Shown in pieces: positions 1-13,226 of a stretch of DNA of 64,000 bases. The notes beneath the pieces were generated by a model, which saw only the letters and a program-made list of their open reading frames with translations, ran no database searches and was not told the origin of the DNA. A program made the translations under genes and the position numbers. The stretch's first letter is position 1. Each line of letters opens with the position of its first letter. This DNA comes from Albula goreensis (lineage: Eukaryota; Chordata; Actinopteri; Albuliformes; Albulidae): NCBI GenBank assembly GCA_022829145.1, contig CM040741.1, forward strand, positions 61,441,047 to 61,505,046. Direction: 5' to 3'.

Positions 1-854
1 GCACAAACAATACATGCACAACCAAGGGCGTAACAGCATTATACTGGAGAGCAGAATTGGTTGGGGGGTATGAAACTCGAAAGCATGACAAATGAAATTC
101 AACAGAAATGTTGAGTAACAAAACTTCTTTGCCAAATTACTGATTAGCCCATGTGCTTTTCATATATTAAGTTAAATACTGCTTGTGGGGGTCATCTTTG
201 TTGCATGAAGATGTGATGTTTGCTTTCTTTCATGGTCATCTGGGCCAGCAACCAATGACTGCACAGCTTCTTCCTCACAATAGACTTGTGCCCTGTTGTT
301 TCTGATTCACTGGGACTGCTAGAGTGAAAATTATTGCGAAGATGGAGCATGATGATGATTTTGCAGGGTCGAGACCTGCAGTGTCTCGTAATATTCCCAC
401 TCATCGATGGACTGTGATTGGCTATGATGTCCTCCAGAGTTCATTATACTTGTTGTGTACCCCCAGGTGACAAGGGATTGCTTCGTGTGCTTACCAAGTG
501 CTAGAACAACAGTAGCTTGTTCTGTTAATGACCAGGTCATATTGATTCCTGTTCTCTGCTCTTATTTTCACTGGGCTTGACATCGAACAGGTTAAACTAT
601 TTTGTCTCCAATTTTGAAATATCTCTGGATAATGAGATAGTGCAGAATAATCATAATCAGGCATGGATAATATATTTATCAAATATTTGTGTATTTACAA
701 AACACTGAAGTAACATCCGATATCAACTCTTATCCAATAAAAAGTAAAAACAGTGCAACATATTTCCTTTGATACAAACATATATACAGTATAAAACACA
801 TTCCATTGCAGGTGATTAATGAGGCTCAAGCAATATGTGTATATGCTTAGTCCT

Positions 855-1105
855 ACAAGCCAGCAGGTATACCACCCTCACCCCTTCTCATGTGATGCTG
901 CTGAAGCTAAGCAGGTGTAAGCTTAGTTAGTGCTTTGGTATGAGACCTCCTGGGAAATCAATGTAATGTTAATAGGCCAGTAGGGGACTATTAACTGGGC
1001 CAAACTTGCAAAATAAGTGTCTCAGTGCAGAGACAGAAGGTGGCCTCTTTTAGATGAGATGGTAAATAGAAATCATGATTTATTAAAGTTCCCGGACAAA
1101 CTTTC
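855..1105 (+). repeat. 5S-rRNA-derived SINE (SINE3-type), degenerate
   Basis: Bases 861-955 follow the 5S rRNA order: ATACCACCC, then GAAGCTAAGCAGG (A-box region), TTAGTTAGTGCTTTGG, and GAGACCTCCTGGGAA (C-box region). After the 5S-like head comes GGCCAGTAGGGG and later GATGAGATGGTAAA, which match the body of the fish 5S-headed SINE I know from zebrafish as SINE3. The copy is diverged and its tail is not clear, so it is an old insertion and not a working 5S gene. The family name is from memory. Confidence 0.75.
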
Positions 1106-2322
1106 TGTCTGTATCTGAGTTGCATTTGCTTGGCTCCACAATCCCTGCAGACTTTGATTGCCCAAGACATCACTGCAAAAGTGAATTGAGTTCTCAGTTG
1201 ACCTGTCTGGTCAAATAGATCTAAAACTTGACCGTACAAGTAAGCATCTGTGAGATAGTTTCAGGCAGGAATCCTGCAGTTAGCCTTGCATTTGCTCCCC
1301 TCAGTTATTCAGACATTATGCCTCACTTTTGCAATGCTCTTGGTCTTGAGGAATCTAAGGAATGCCCACATTTCAAATGCAGTGCTACATTCATGTATGG
1401 ATGGCACAGCATCCACAGTGATGAGAGGTGCAATTGTCTATTCCAATTTTAGGAGAAAAATTGGGCAAGTGGAATTTGTTTTAATAAATTGGAGCTGCTC
1501 AACAAATGCTACGATGCAGCCCACCTGATGTCCATTAAGTTCCTCAGTGTGAGTTGTTTTTGACTTCTCTAATCCTCCACAGCTTACCTCCTGTTCTGTC
1601 CTATGGGGCCCAATTAAAGGATTTCCATTGAGGAATCTGCAATCTTTTCTACCTGCCAGGTGGAAACTCCATCCAATTTTTGTCAGCTGAAACCTGAGGT
1701 TATACCAGATTTATTGAATGTATCAATCAGTCATTACGTTTTACCCAACACAGAACTTGCTATCCCTCATGAAGAATTTCGCAGAGTTTAATATTTTTGG
1801 ATATATTGAAATTATCATAGGGTTTATAACATTACCATGTGAATAATCATTGTGAATTCAAATGAATTAAAGTTGGCATGGAACAAATACGAACACAAGA
1901 TGTCTGGCAATGTGGAATAGCACATCAGGAGTTTTCAGGCCCTTGTGAATTGTTCATACTGGTAATTTTCATAGAACACAAAAATAATAAATCATGTTTT
2001 TCAGAGAACTCATATGTTGACTACTAAGCCATACAAATTGAAATTTGAGCAAATTATTCATTGTAGAATATAAGTTCCCATGGGCTTCCCAGAGAAGACA
2101 AGAACATTAATTCACTGATATCTGAAAATAGTTCTGAGGACAATAAGGAAATTAGGATGAGTGGGACAAGTGAGTGCACAGCTATTGAGATGGTTCACAT
2201 TCATTCCAGGTTTATGCAGCTTTTTTCATTTCCTCTTCTATTTCAGTATGCTGTCTATATCTAATTAACTGTTTCATTGAATCTTTCATCATTCATTTTG
2301 TGAGATGTATGGTAATGCACAT

Positions 2323-2388
2323 GGGGGTGGAAGTGTTCTGTGGGGGGTGGGAGGTGGGTGTCAGGGGGTTGGTGGGTCTGTGAGGGGC
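2323..2388 (+). repeat. G-rich tract with G-quadruplex potential
   Basis: Several runs of three to six G separated by short T/A-containing spacers occur within about 65 bp. No gene is adjacent. Confidence 0.5.
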
Positions 2389-4764
2389 TTTGAGAGTATT
2401 GGCTCAAAGGTTCTGCAATTCTGTGGGTAGCAGCATAGTGCTAAAGCCAGTTTTTATTGTGTATAGTGGTACTGTATGATGGTGTTAAATTGGTCTAATT
2501 CAAAACATTTCAGACATCTCTGCACATCACACATAAACAACTGCTCGCATGCAGCTGCCACTTGCCATCAGTAGCCTGCAACTGACGTCTGTCCCCCTGA
2601 TATTCCCTGGCTCATTTAGGGTCTGTTTCATTGTCATGTTGGTTTTATGAACTCTAAAATTTGAAAAATGACAACAACATTGCCTTTTAGCCATGTTGGC
2701 AAAGTTCGCCACTCAATGCATTCACACGCTTCGCAGTTGACAGTTCACTCAAGCGTGACATAATTACCCACTCGGCCTTTCATTGCTTTTAGACCTGATT
2801 TTAAATCAACTCACTGTGGCCAGCCCATATCCAACAATAACCTAACAGTCCAGAAAAATGAGCAGGCCTGCAGACTGTGATAGTTTGAACATTAAACAGG
2901 AGGAGTAAAGATCCGTTTTTATATGGAAATGAGAATGATCCGATTTGTTGAGGGGAGGGCAGAGGAGTCGATTTGTATTTCTTTGTTGGGTTTTTTACAT
3001 TGCATACAATAATTTTTATTTTCTTTCCATGGGAGCTGCTGGATCTGTGTTAAGAGTTCCTGCAACAATGGCCAACAGGTCCTGGCACAGGTTCCATCAG
3101 GATTAAGTACTGCACATATTTTATTGTGTGTATTATATGTCTTTGTTACACCATGCCATGTAACTTCTGTCAGCTGATGTCCCTAAGGTTATAATACAAA
3201 CTATAGTATAAACTGAATACACTTGCTTTGAGATTATTGCCAAATGAAATAACATTGAACTGTTTATATATCTGCTAGTCCTTTATCTGTACTGATCCTA
3301 TGTGCACAGACATTGAGAATGAGCAGCCAAAAAGAAATGTCCTTCACAGTTAAAAATGAAATGATGAATCATATGATCATGGTAGAGATCTTGTCTGAGC
3401 CACCCACTACAATTACTGACCTGGCTAGGTAGTAAAGATATTACTGCAGGTGCTGATTGTACCAGCCAGTGCGAAAGGAGCAATAGGCCCCATTTTAATG
3501 CATTTAAACCATGATATAAACTATAAATTACATTAAATTATGTTGATAAATAAATTAGTTATAAGATAACGAGGCCTAAGAAACACCATCCCCTGTGAAG
3601 GATAAAGTGTCCACTGTAGCGCAAAAGTAGCCATGAACGGACTTCAGGTCTGCAGCATTATTGTATACATCTTAAATGTAATGTACAGGGCGCTGCCTAG
3701 GGATGGTATGGTTGCTTAGGGAGACCTGCTTTAATGAAGCACCAGATTAAATCCAGATGGAACACCGCAGCAGCACTCCTTGCCAACACAAGAGGCAGGT
3801 TCAGTTTACTTGCCTGATCCAGGATGTGATAGACAGACAGGTGGAGTGTGCATGCATCTGTATATGTGGTTCCATGGGGCGGGGGAGGTCTGATGGAACA
3901 CAGCGGTAAAACACTCCGCCCACACGCAGGAGACAGCTTGGTTGTACCTATGTGACCCGGGATGAGGCGGGCAGGTGGATCGTTGCACCAGTAAATCCCA
4001 CGTTGTCACAGGCAGCCGGGGAGAGGGTGGCACTGAAACTGGCTACAGTCACTGGCCAAACGCTCCTCTGTACTCACTATTCATCACTAACAGTCAGCAT
4101 GCAAGACCTCTGGGCTGAGAAAGAGAACAATCACACTCATAATCAGCATCCTGATATTACTGAGATGTAACAGCAGCCACACCTAATGATTTTTTCATAT
4201 TTGCTTGACCTAGATAATGCTACCAAAACAGTACATTTAGAAGCTGTTCTGTGTAATGTAAATGGCCGTCACTTTATGAGAGACTGGTTTGGTCAAAGCA
4301 GTTCTCTCACAGTTATACATTATATCTGCTGAATGGGGACGCAAAAGTCTTCTAAATTGCACTGGATCACAAAATATGCAATGGGATCTGTTTGTTTTCT
4401 CTATTGGAGTGACCCAGAACTTTAAGCTTTTTGTGCATCTGCCGATTGAAGATAGATAAGTCCTACACCGCTAATGTGATGATTAAATTGTTTCCCTGAT
4501 GAAGTCAGTGATATGATACTCATATCATGGTTAATAAGCCTGGTGCCATTTTATTTTTGGCTTCTCTCGCTGAGAGATTATATGGCAGGGTACAGACACT
4601 GGTTTCTTTAGAAGATACTACAGTGTAATCCCATAAACACAGCCTTGGCTTCTTATAAGATAAGAACATTTAATTTTGTCTGGCTTGAAAAAAAAAGGAA
4701 GAACAAGAACATTTTTGTTTATCGGGTTTGACAGTTGCTAAGCCACAGTGGGGCTCCACCTCAC

Positions 4765-5123
4765 AAGTATTTTCATTATCGATTAGTCTGCTGATTATTT
4801 TCTCAATTATTCGATTAATTGTGTGGTGTATAAAACATCAAAAAACTGTGAAAAATGCCCAATACAGTTTCCAAGAGCACAAGGTGATGTCATTACATGT
4901 CTTGTTTTGTCTGACCAACAGTCCAAAACCCCAAAATATTAAATTTACTATAATGTAAGACCAGGAAAAGCAGCAAATTCTCACATTTGAGAACATAGAT
5001 CCTTCACATTTTTGGCATTTATGCTTCAAAAATGACTTAAACGATTAATTGATTATCAAAATAGTTGGTGATTAATTTTATTTGATCAACTAATCTATTA
5101 ATTGACTAATCATTGCAGCTCTA
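4765..5123 (+). mobile_element. hAT-type MITE, teleost family
   Basis: The 5' part reads TTTTCATTATCGATTAG and TTATTTTCTCAATTATTCGA; the 3' part reads ACTTAAACGATTAATTGATT then GACTAATCATTGCAGCTCTA. Between them lie GTGAAAAATGCCCA and TTGTCTGACCAACAGTCCAA. This order is that of a very common non-autonomous element in fish genomes (recalled, hAT-like, usually starting with an inverted copy of the GCAGCTCTA end). Here the 5' terminal bases are lost or diverged. No transposase is encoded. Confidence 0.8.
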
Positions 5124-5425
5124 ATCTACAAGGATGCCTGGCCTATGATATAATAGTTATGATGAGATATTAGTTCAGACAATTGGCCCCGTTTTACATT
5201 TTTATAGTACAATGTGCTGGCAATGCAACCTGCTGTTTGCATATGGAAGAAACAGGAAAAAAGGCCCATTTTTTCACAATGCTGCCTAATGGCTGAAAAT
5301 TGCCATTCTCTGTGTTGAGATTGAGTCACACATTTTTGCATAATCAATTTGTCACAGAATATGAGTGGAACATAGAAAGGGACAAAGAAAGGTACAAGTC
5401 TGGGTCATTTAAGTACCAGACAATA

Positions 5426-5445
5426 TAATAATAATAATAATAATA
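5426..5445. repeat. AAT microsatellite
   Basis: About seven uninterrupted trinucleotide units of A-A-T in the downstream flank. Confidence 0.85.
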
Positions 5446-8145
5446 CATAAATGTTCCGTATTGCATAAACATGTATAACATGTAATACTGTATAAATAGT
5501 ATATGCATGCGTCTGTGTGTTTTCTATCCTCTGCATTAATCAATATTCAGGGAAGGCTTGAGAAGAGCCAGTGCTCTGGCTGTCTAGCACCTTCCTGTTG
5601 CTCTGTGCATAACAGGAGATAAAGTGTGACATGCAGCTAATAAGCTTTATTCTCTACGTGTTTTCCACTGGCTACAACGTGATTTGCTGCCGGTTCTCAT
5701 ACAACATGACCAGTGTCAATTTATCATCTATTTACAGTGTCACTTGCCTTGGCAGAATATGGATCATTTTTTCCATTACATATCATTTTCCAAAACAAAT
5801 GTTTTATTTATGTCTTGATTCTTAACATTCAGGATTGCACTGTCTAACCCTTGCCTTACCTAATTTCACTCCAATCCCCCAAGATGAAGGCGACACCATT
5901 CAAATGTCAGCAAGCTAATAAAGACGCAGTATGGCAGAGGGCAGGCACATATTTTCACCGTTGCAGTGAAATTGGAAATGTCATAAAACCCTGATTGAAG
6001 GGTTGGAAAAGAATGGAATATTTGAAAGCACAGGGTGGTCGTTTGGTTATCATGTGAATGGAGCTGTACACCTGTGTCATTGTTCTCACTTTAACACTAC
6101 ATGTGAAAACACAGCAGGTTAGAGACCTAGAGATCTACTATGCTTTTCACTGCTCACTTCAGCCTGGGCGGATACCATATGAACACAAGTATAAACTCCC
6201 AATGCTTATGAAGAAGATTTTGTGAATTGGAGTGTACTGCTACGACTATGAAGTGTTGGAGCCAAGCCACAATTAATATTTCTCATGGGGTCCAGTGTGC
6301 TCAATGAAGTCCTGAAAATGTTCTGATGTGTCAGATATATTAGGCCCCACACATCCTGAATTTGAAGTGTGTGCAGTATTGTGAGGTGAGACTGCTACCA
6401 GTAGTCCGTTGGGGTAGAAATTAACATTGTGTTGTAGCTCACGAGGTACTCAGCATCAGATCATGGATTCACACATCAATGCTATAAATGACAGTAAACT
6501 TTGGTGAGGAGATTCTTTTACCCACAGATAGGCCTACCCATACCATCCTGTTTGCAAAGACTCGTAAATTCACATACTGTACACATTACAAGATGGTTTA
6601 TTCAAACTATGTAATTTTATGTGTCTGTTCCAATGATTTTGTCATCCCAGACAAAACTTCAGCGGTGTGAACAAAGCCTTTTTTATTTGTGATTCATTTT
6701 ATTATTAAACCAGTTTTCCGGGTCTATGGTATGTTTCACATGCTTAAATCAAACAGTATTTTTAATCCTATAACAAAAATGTGTACTACGCAATAACCAT
6801 AATCATTTTTTCTTGTATCCATTTTTGTCACGTAACGTGATTTCCACCTTCAAAGCGTTGATAAGTAATTACATATTCACTTCAGCTGAAATACTTGTCT
6901 CATCTATTGTGACACATTTTCATTGCTTTTGCACAGCTGATAGGGAACTGTCAATGGCAGCTTTTATATCTCCCATTGGCTTGCTCACTCTTAGTTCTCA
7001 TACCTAGTTCATGGAGAATTGCATTGTCTAATAAGTCATTGTTATCTAAAATTAAAAAATCCTGTATTCTCCTAAAATGATTATTTGACAAAACAGTTCA
7101 ACTCTATTATAAACCAGGGAAAGCGTAGGAAGAAACAGCTCCATCATGTTCCTGTCAATCTGCAGGCATGTTCTGGGAACTGTGAAATGACTTGTGTCAT
7201 CAACTGCGAAAAAAATAAGAAACAAAACAAATGTCAACGATGTGGGGCGGAAACAATCAGACAGGTATCACATGTCTCAGTTGGAAAAGAATACTCACGT
7301 TAAACTGGGAACAGAATTAAGAGCCGCAGCAACCGGCAGAGAAGAGGGTAATCCAATCTCTATACCTAATCTGCAAGCAAGGACAAGAGTTGAATTTTAT
7401 AACACTTGTGTGGGCAGGAATCAGGCAGACCACCAAACAGGAAATTACAATAATGAAGGGATTGAATAAACAAAGAATGAACAAAGCCAGAGCGAGGTCT
7501 TGTCCAACGCAGATCAACTGTTATTTCATACAGGTTTCTTGGGTTATTAGTACTCCTTTGTTACAAACCAGATGTGTATCATTCATAACTCACGACTGTT
7601 TCAGTTCCCTTTGCTTGGGTGATGGCCAACCTGCGACTTCCCATGGAAGTTATTCACGTTTAAGTGCTTTTCTGGAGGAAAGGCCGCTATGCATTCCAAG
7701 CTGTTCCACTAGGGAGACCGACTTCAAGTAAGACTGAATAAATCAGGGTGTCTTTAGCTTGGTTCTCAAAGACAGTGTGTACAGCTGGTGTTTTTTAAAA
7801 TCACAGCCTTACCCCTTGGCGGACGGAATAATTTATTATCTGGAAAATAGCAGACAATCATAGAATTGATTTTCGGATTAGTCATTACTCTTGGGACACA
7901 AGCCAAACAGGGGAAACAAAGTTTACACTGGATAACATATAAATGGAGGTCAGTGGTTCTTTTAAAATTAGTAAGACAAATTACATGTGTGGTATGTGTA
8001 GTATGGTGCTATGAGCAGTAAAATTTGTCTGAGGTAATCGGAAGACAGAAAATACATTGATAGCTATGTGTTTTAGGATTTGCTCCTGTTGCTTTGTGAC
8101 CCAGGATGTCATAAGATCCTGATTTTCATATATACATTTATTACA

Positions 8146-8350
8146 TTAGCAAATGTGTAAGTACTTGGGCTGATGTTGTCTGTGGAAGGGGTACCTGATG
8201 TTTGGTCCTTGAGAGGCACAGGCTGTGCTGTGTTCTGGTTTGACCCTGAAATCAGCAACAAATTCAGACCCAAAGACAAGCCTGATCAGCTGTACTGAGT
8301 AAGGGCAAAAACCAGCACACTCTGTGACCACCAGGACCAGGCTTCACACC
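8146..8350 (-). repeat. dispersed fish repeat, fold-back family (diverged copy)
   Basis: On the minus strand it opens with CTGGTCCTGGTGGTCACAG and GTGTGCTGGTTTTTGCCC, goes through an AGCTGATCAGGC centre and ends ACAGCCTGTGCCTCTCAAGG. The ends are loosely inverted to each other. The pattern parallels the copies at 9302-9471 and 61793-61890: a TCCTGGxGGxC end, then TGCxxGTTTTTG. Family membership is inference from this pattern. Confidence 0.5.
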
Positions 8351-9301
8351 CACAGTGTATGAGGAATAACCTCACCATGCATTTATACCACGCATCTAAC
8401 TACACAGATTCTACACTGCTCAGGATTTCATTTTATGCAGTCATATCATAAACAATAACATTTTAAATACATAACTTATATAATGCAAAATAGGTGAAGA
8501 TATATATTTTCTTTTAGACAAAAAAACATTTTTCCACAAGAACTTTTGCACAATGGCTTGAGAAAAGTTAGAGGTGAGCAAGCAGCCAACACAATTCTCA
8601 GTGCACTTTGCTGGCACAGATAGCCGAGGGAGACTTCAGTAACAGAGGTATTACAGGGAGAAAAGAGGTGAACTTTTTCATTCACTTTGGCACCTGCTCA
8701 TCAAGGGCATACATGTCCCTTAATGGGAAATGTGTATTGTGCTTTTTGGCAATGAAAAATGCACTCTCTGCTTACTTGATGTAGTCTCTGATATGCTAGA
8801 ACATTAAATCTTTGTTGCGAATCCATGATTTCACATTATTATATGTGAGGCGTTCCAATGGCACTGCAGTTAAAGAAGGCAAAGGGCACATTATGAAATA
8901 AGTCCTGCTGCCTTCTCTGACAGTACTATAGGTTTTCATTAGTTCGGAAAAGAGGTAATCCAATTATGGGCAGACCCATGCTGCATGCACTTATGAGATA
9001 TTCTGGAGCCAAGGCTGTTTGAGAACATTTCAATTTTGTTGCGGGGCAAAGTGCTACAGATGCCACAGAAACATCCACTGGAAAAAAAGTATTGTCAGCA
9101 TAATATAAACAAACTCAATTTTTGAGCTTGATATCATCTATGAAAAGCTTTCATCATCAGTTGTGTGAGCTCAATGGTTCATGACTATGACTAATATATT
9201 TAATCAAAGAACACAATGATTTTTTTTATGCAGATGATGATATATATTGTCCATGAGCGGTCCCTTAATCACAAAACATTAACTTCTCTCAAGACCAGAG
9301 A

Positions 9302-9471
9302 GGCTCAGCCCTGTTTCTGACGGCCGCAGTGTTTGCACGCATTTGTTCCAACCAAGCCTCAATCGATCTCCTGGTTTTAGGAGGTGAGCTTATTTCTCAA
9401 ATCAGGTGTTGCACTGGATGGCTGGTGCAAATTCCTGCACTACTGTGGCCCTCAGGGCAGGGAGCTGGGCA
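9302..9471. mobile_element. fold-back MITE with imperfect terminal inverted repeats
   Basis: The left arm near 9305-9353 contains TGACGGCCGCAGTGTTTGCA and ATTTGTTCCAACC. The right arm 9422-9471 read in reverse complement contains TGAGGGCCACAGTAGTGCA and ATTTGCACCAGCC. The two arms align over about 45 bp with scattered mismatches around a 70-bp centre that includes AATCAGGTGTTGCA. The size and arm sequence fit a common non-autonomous element of fish genomes that I cannot name with certainty. No coding capacity. Confidence 0.65.
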
Positions 9472-10418
9472 TGTTTTCACTAGCATGGCTAGCAGAAGAT
9501 TATATCAGTGAAGCACCAGCCAGTGCAGTTATCATAAATATAGATTCTGTTCTCGCATGTTGCTGTGACTGTAATGTAAGTGACTGAGTAGGAGGGATAT
9601 GTGTGATTACAGAGCAAATAAATAGATCAGTGCAGAAAGAAACATGAAATGAACCGATTTCCAATCATGAAATCAATGCTTACTGATTTTTCAGCATCTG
9701 GTCTGCATTGGTTGTAGACATATAATGAAGATGACACAAAAGGTAATATTTATTTTTATTACTTTTAAATTATATTACATTTTAATCAAAGATAGAAAAT
9801 TCTAGGGAAAAAAATGTATTTCCGAATGAGCAGCAATCTGTAAAAAGAGATCACAATGTCACAAACAACTAGACCCTCCCCTCAACAAAAAAAAAAAGAC
9901 TTACAGATTTTAAAAGGCAATACAACAAGAAATACTTCATACTGGGAGCAGGGTATCAGAGTATAATGTATTTCAGAATTATGGTGCTGATGCAGTACAA
10001 TCATTAAAAATCTGTTTCTACTAGGTAATTGTAAAGAATGTCTAAGTCATAATCATCAGATTCCAAAAGAAAAAAAAAAGATATTTTTCTTTACGAGGTG
10101 ACTATTGCTGAATAGTTAGATTTCAACATTCGTCATTGCTTCCCAACATCCAGCAGTAGTTACAGTAAAGCTGCTTTTCCATGCATTTTCAGAATAACAT
10201 TATACCATCACAGCATTGTCAAAACCTGTCCTTGCACATTGTTCTCACATTGTGTGAAGTCTTGCTGTTGGACTATCCACCTTGGCCGTCAATTCAGCTC
10301 ATTTTAAACAAAAATATACAAAAAATGGCATCAGGTCTCCTCCAATCTCTCCTCTCCACAAAAAACCAAAACAAAAACAACACATGACAGCAGCAGTAAG
10401 ACATGGGTTTGGCAGAAC

Positions 10419-10424
10419 TTTATT
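10419..10424 (-). terminator. candidate polyadenylation signal AATAAA
   Basis: The plus strand reads TTTATT, giving AATAAA on the gene's strand. It is the first perfect hexamer I found downstream of the TGA; the next lie near 9746-9754. No clear GU-rich element was confirmed. Confidence 0.35.
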
Positions 10425-11954
10425 TATGACAACTGGAGACTGTATCAAAGTGTATCTGGCCTCTGAAAGGTTTTCAAGTGTCCTCTTTGAGCATAGGATG
10501 TAAAGTTGAAAAATGATACCGGTTTTCATGCTGATGTATGAATTATATAGATACAATGTATTATATTTAACAATACTGCATTGCATTGACAGGGCTTGTC
10601 TGAATTCATCTTATCTACTTATCTACGGAGGAAGGAGGAAATGTTTCTGTAATAGTCCTTTGAAGATTTTAAACAAAAACCACAATTCAAAGCAAGTTAG
10701 GTCATCTCAGGTAACTTGGCAAAAGGTAAGACAAGAAAACTCTACACAAACAGACAGAGAAACCTTAAAAAATGAAATGGCTCTTACAGAATATCGGTTT
10801 AAGGCAGTGGTTCTTCAGTCTTTTACGGTATTTTTTTTTTTAATCACATGTAATATACCTTAATGAACCACATCATAACAGACCATTGATCCATTTCAGT
10901 CCTTGGAACTTCCCAACTTCAGATAAACATTGTGATCATACATATTCACAAAAATCTCATGCTCCTCAAGACAGAGAGTATTTAAAGGCTAGGTTTTTTT
11001 TAAACATCCCAATAACTCTTGACAGGAGCACATGGACCACACACTAAGAACCACTGGGTTTAAGGCATTGCCCCTGCTGCCAAAGTGGACTTCACAAGCC
11101 GAGCGATAGAGACAGATAAACTCTGCCCAGATTTGACAGGCTAGGTGAACTTTGGCATCTGTTATCTGAAGCGGTGGAACATGCAAACACTTTCCAAGCT
11201 AATTGCATGGCCTCAAGACAGACTTTTTGCATGTTTTTTTGCCATCTGCTGATTACAAGGATTAGCCCGTGTTTAAGAAAATGAAAAATATTAATTTCCC
11301 CAAAGACCAGTAGGTTATCACCTACCAGACCAGAGACCACAGCAGTGCTGCAAAGGAGATAGACTCATTCAATGCATCTGTTACAGGTAAGGCAGAACAC
11401 TATGGCATAGTTTGATTTTCAGTGCAGTTTTTGGCATATGTCATGATTTCTTAAAAATATAAATCTTCCACCCACTCCATCCTATGTGAATTTACCAAGC
11501 AAATGACAGTTCGGTTTTCACAAGGATCATGTAAATTATTTCATGGCACAGCAAACAATGCAAAAAAAAAAAAAAAAAAGACAGTTAACTTCATAAGGGA
11601 ATGAATAAAGATAATAATCTACCATCTGCTGCTGAAAATATTCCTCAAACCTCAAGCTGTAGTTCTGTTTCCACCTTGTTTTGATGTGTTCAAAAAAATG
11701 TTCATTTGTATGGACCAATCATGTTGAAAGTATAAACACCTGCACTTACACTACAGTATGACATTGCATTTTCAGTTTCCAGTTTAAGGGTATTGATAAT
11801 TAATTCTGCTCCGTGGCTGGTCACCTGTTTTGGGGTGCATATGTTTTTTCTCTTTCCTATTTAACCTTTGATGATATTTCTTGTTCTCACGACGAAGGAG
11901 TGACATTTAATCTTGTCGCATAGTTCAGAGTGAAGTGTCTGTAACTCACACCAA

Positions 11955-12055
11955 GGGTAGGCAGCTCTGGTCCTGAAGGGACGAGGGTCGCTCACACACT
12001 GACACAACTGGATACATTATTATGCTACATTAATGCAGACGACCACGCGCTTGAG
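11955..12055 (+). repeat. possible fragment of the fold-back repeat family
   Basis: AGGGTAGGCAGCTCTGGTCC then TGAAGGGACGAGGGT resembles the terminal end of the fold-back family (compare AGGGTGGGCGACTCCAATCC at 61794). Only about 30 bp are convincing; the rest is unclear. It lies in the putative 3' UTR. Confidence 0.4.
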
Positions 12056-13226
12056 GTGCTTTGCATTAAAATGGCTCAGCTAGTATTACACACATCCCAA
12101 ATCTTTCTGATGGAAACTGAATGTTTGGTACAAGGGAGACCAGTATGATGAATTGTTAATGAACCACATTACATCAATTACATCCTTTATGAAAAAGATG
12201 AAATTCTGGGAGAATTTCCAAAAACCGTTTGACCACATTTTTTTGTACACAAGATGATAAAATACATTTTTTGATTACAATTTTTTTAACTTACATAAGA
12301 AAATGGGTCAGATTTAACACAAGGAACTTAGACATGTTTTCCCAATGGCAAACGAAGAGTTACACCTGATTTGAAAAGTTGAGTAAAGCGGCAAATAGAA
12401 TCACTGTCACACATTTGAAGGTCACAAAAATAGACCCATAATGATTACCGTGATCACAGGTTAACAGCTGCATTCAGTTGCATTGACAGCATAATGCATG
12501 GGACACTTAACTCCACCAAAACAAGAGGGCACCAAGATACAAAGACCAGATTAAAAAGACTTGTTACGAAAAAAGGTTTTTTTTTTTTATGAAATTGAGA
12601 AATAAGGCACATTTCAAATTTTCCACAAGGTAACTTTGGAACGATAAAAACTTGCCCGGCTTGGCATCATCTGCTTCAAACAACGTTGGATGTTTTGAAG
12701 AAAAAAAAAAACATATTCCTTGTCCAACAGATTAAGACACAATCAATTAAGACTCAATCAATGTATCGAAAATGGACTGAACTTTTTGTCTCTGATAAGC
12801 CATCTTCTGTAGGAAAGCCGGCCGGATTCCAATTCACCTTCATTAAATTCAAGACAAGGAACAATATGCTCATCATTCTGGGAAACAGTAGATCGTCTAT
12901 CATTTCCATACCAAAAAAAAACATCTAAATCAATCCCGAAGATAAGGTCAAGGTTTTCCAGCACAGTGAATTTCCTGTTAAACTGTGGCATTACTGTCCA
13001 CAAAACTACGGGACCTGAGACCGTGCTGGACAGGGATGTTTAAATTATTCTATATTGCACTCAACTGTGAAGCTTAGGGAGTCTCTTCCTATATAAAATC
13101 CCATCTGTTTGATCTTCCATAACTGAAAGATATGGCCTTGCGGGCACTGGGCGCTCCAACGGCTGTGCTGGACACAGTGGAAGAAGCAGCTGGGGTGCAT
13201 AACGCGATCAGGTTTCGGGGTCAGGC

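Larger units (their letters stand above)
1..10400. other. flank downstream of man2a1, no supported gene
   Basis: AT-rich DNA without a recognisable exon on either strand. Open frames are short and lack family similarity. It holds a 5S-derived SINE (855-1105), a G-rich tract (2323-2388), a hAT-type MITE (4765-5123), a short AAT microsatellite (5426-5445) and two related fold-back repeat copies (8146-8350, 9302-9471). The segment 3780-4130 is GC-richer and may be an old repeat, but I could not place it. Nothing is seen in the remainder. Confidence 0.6.
10401..13226 (-). other. man2a1: probable 3' UTR of man2a1
   Basis: About 2.8 kb between the stop codon and the first perfect minus-strand AATAAA found when scanning downstream. 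It is AT-rich with no recognisable exon. A weaker ATTAAA occurs on the minus strand near 10840, so a shorter form is possible. The 11955-12055 segment inside it resembles the end of a fish dispersed repeat. Extent is inference; transcript data would settle it. Confidence 0.4.

Noticed and set aside
861-960. Functional 5S rRNA gene
   Set aside because: Many substitutions from the 5S sequence and a SINE body directly follow; it is a retroposon head.
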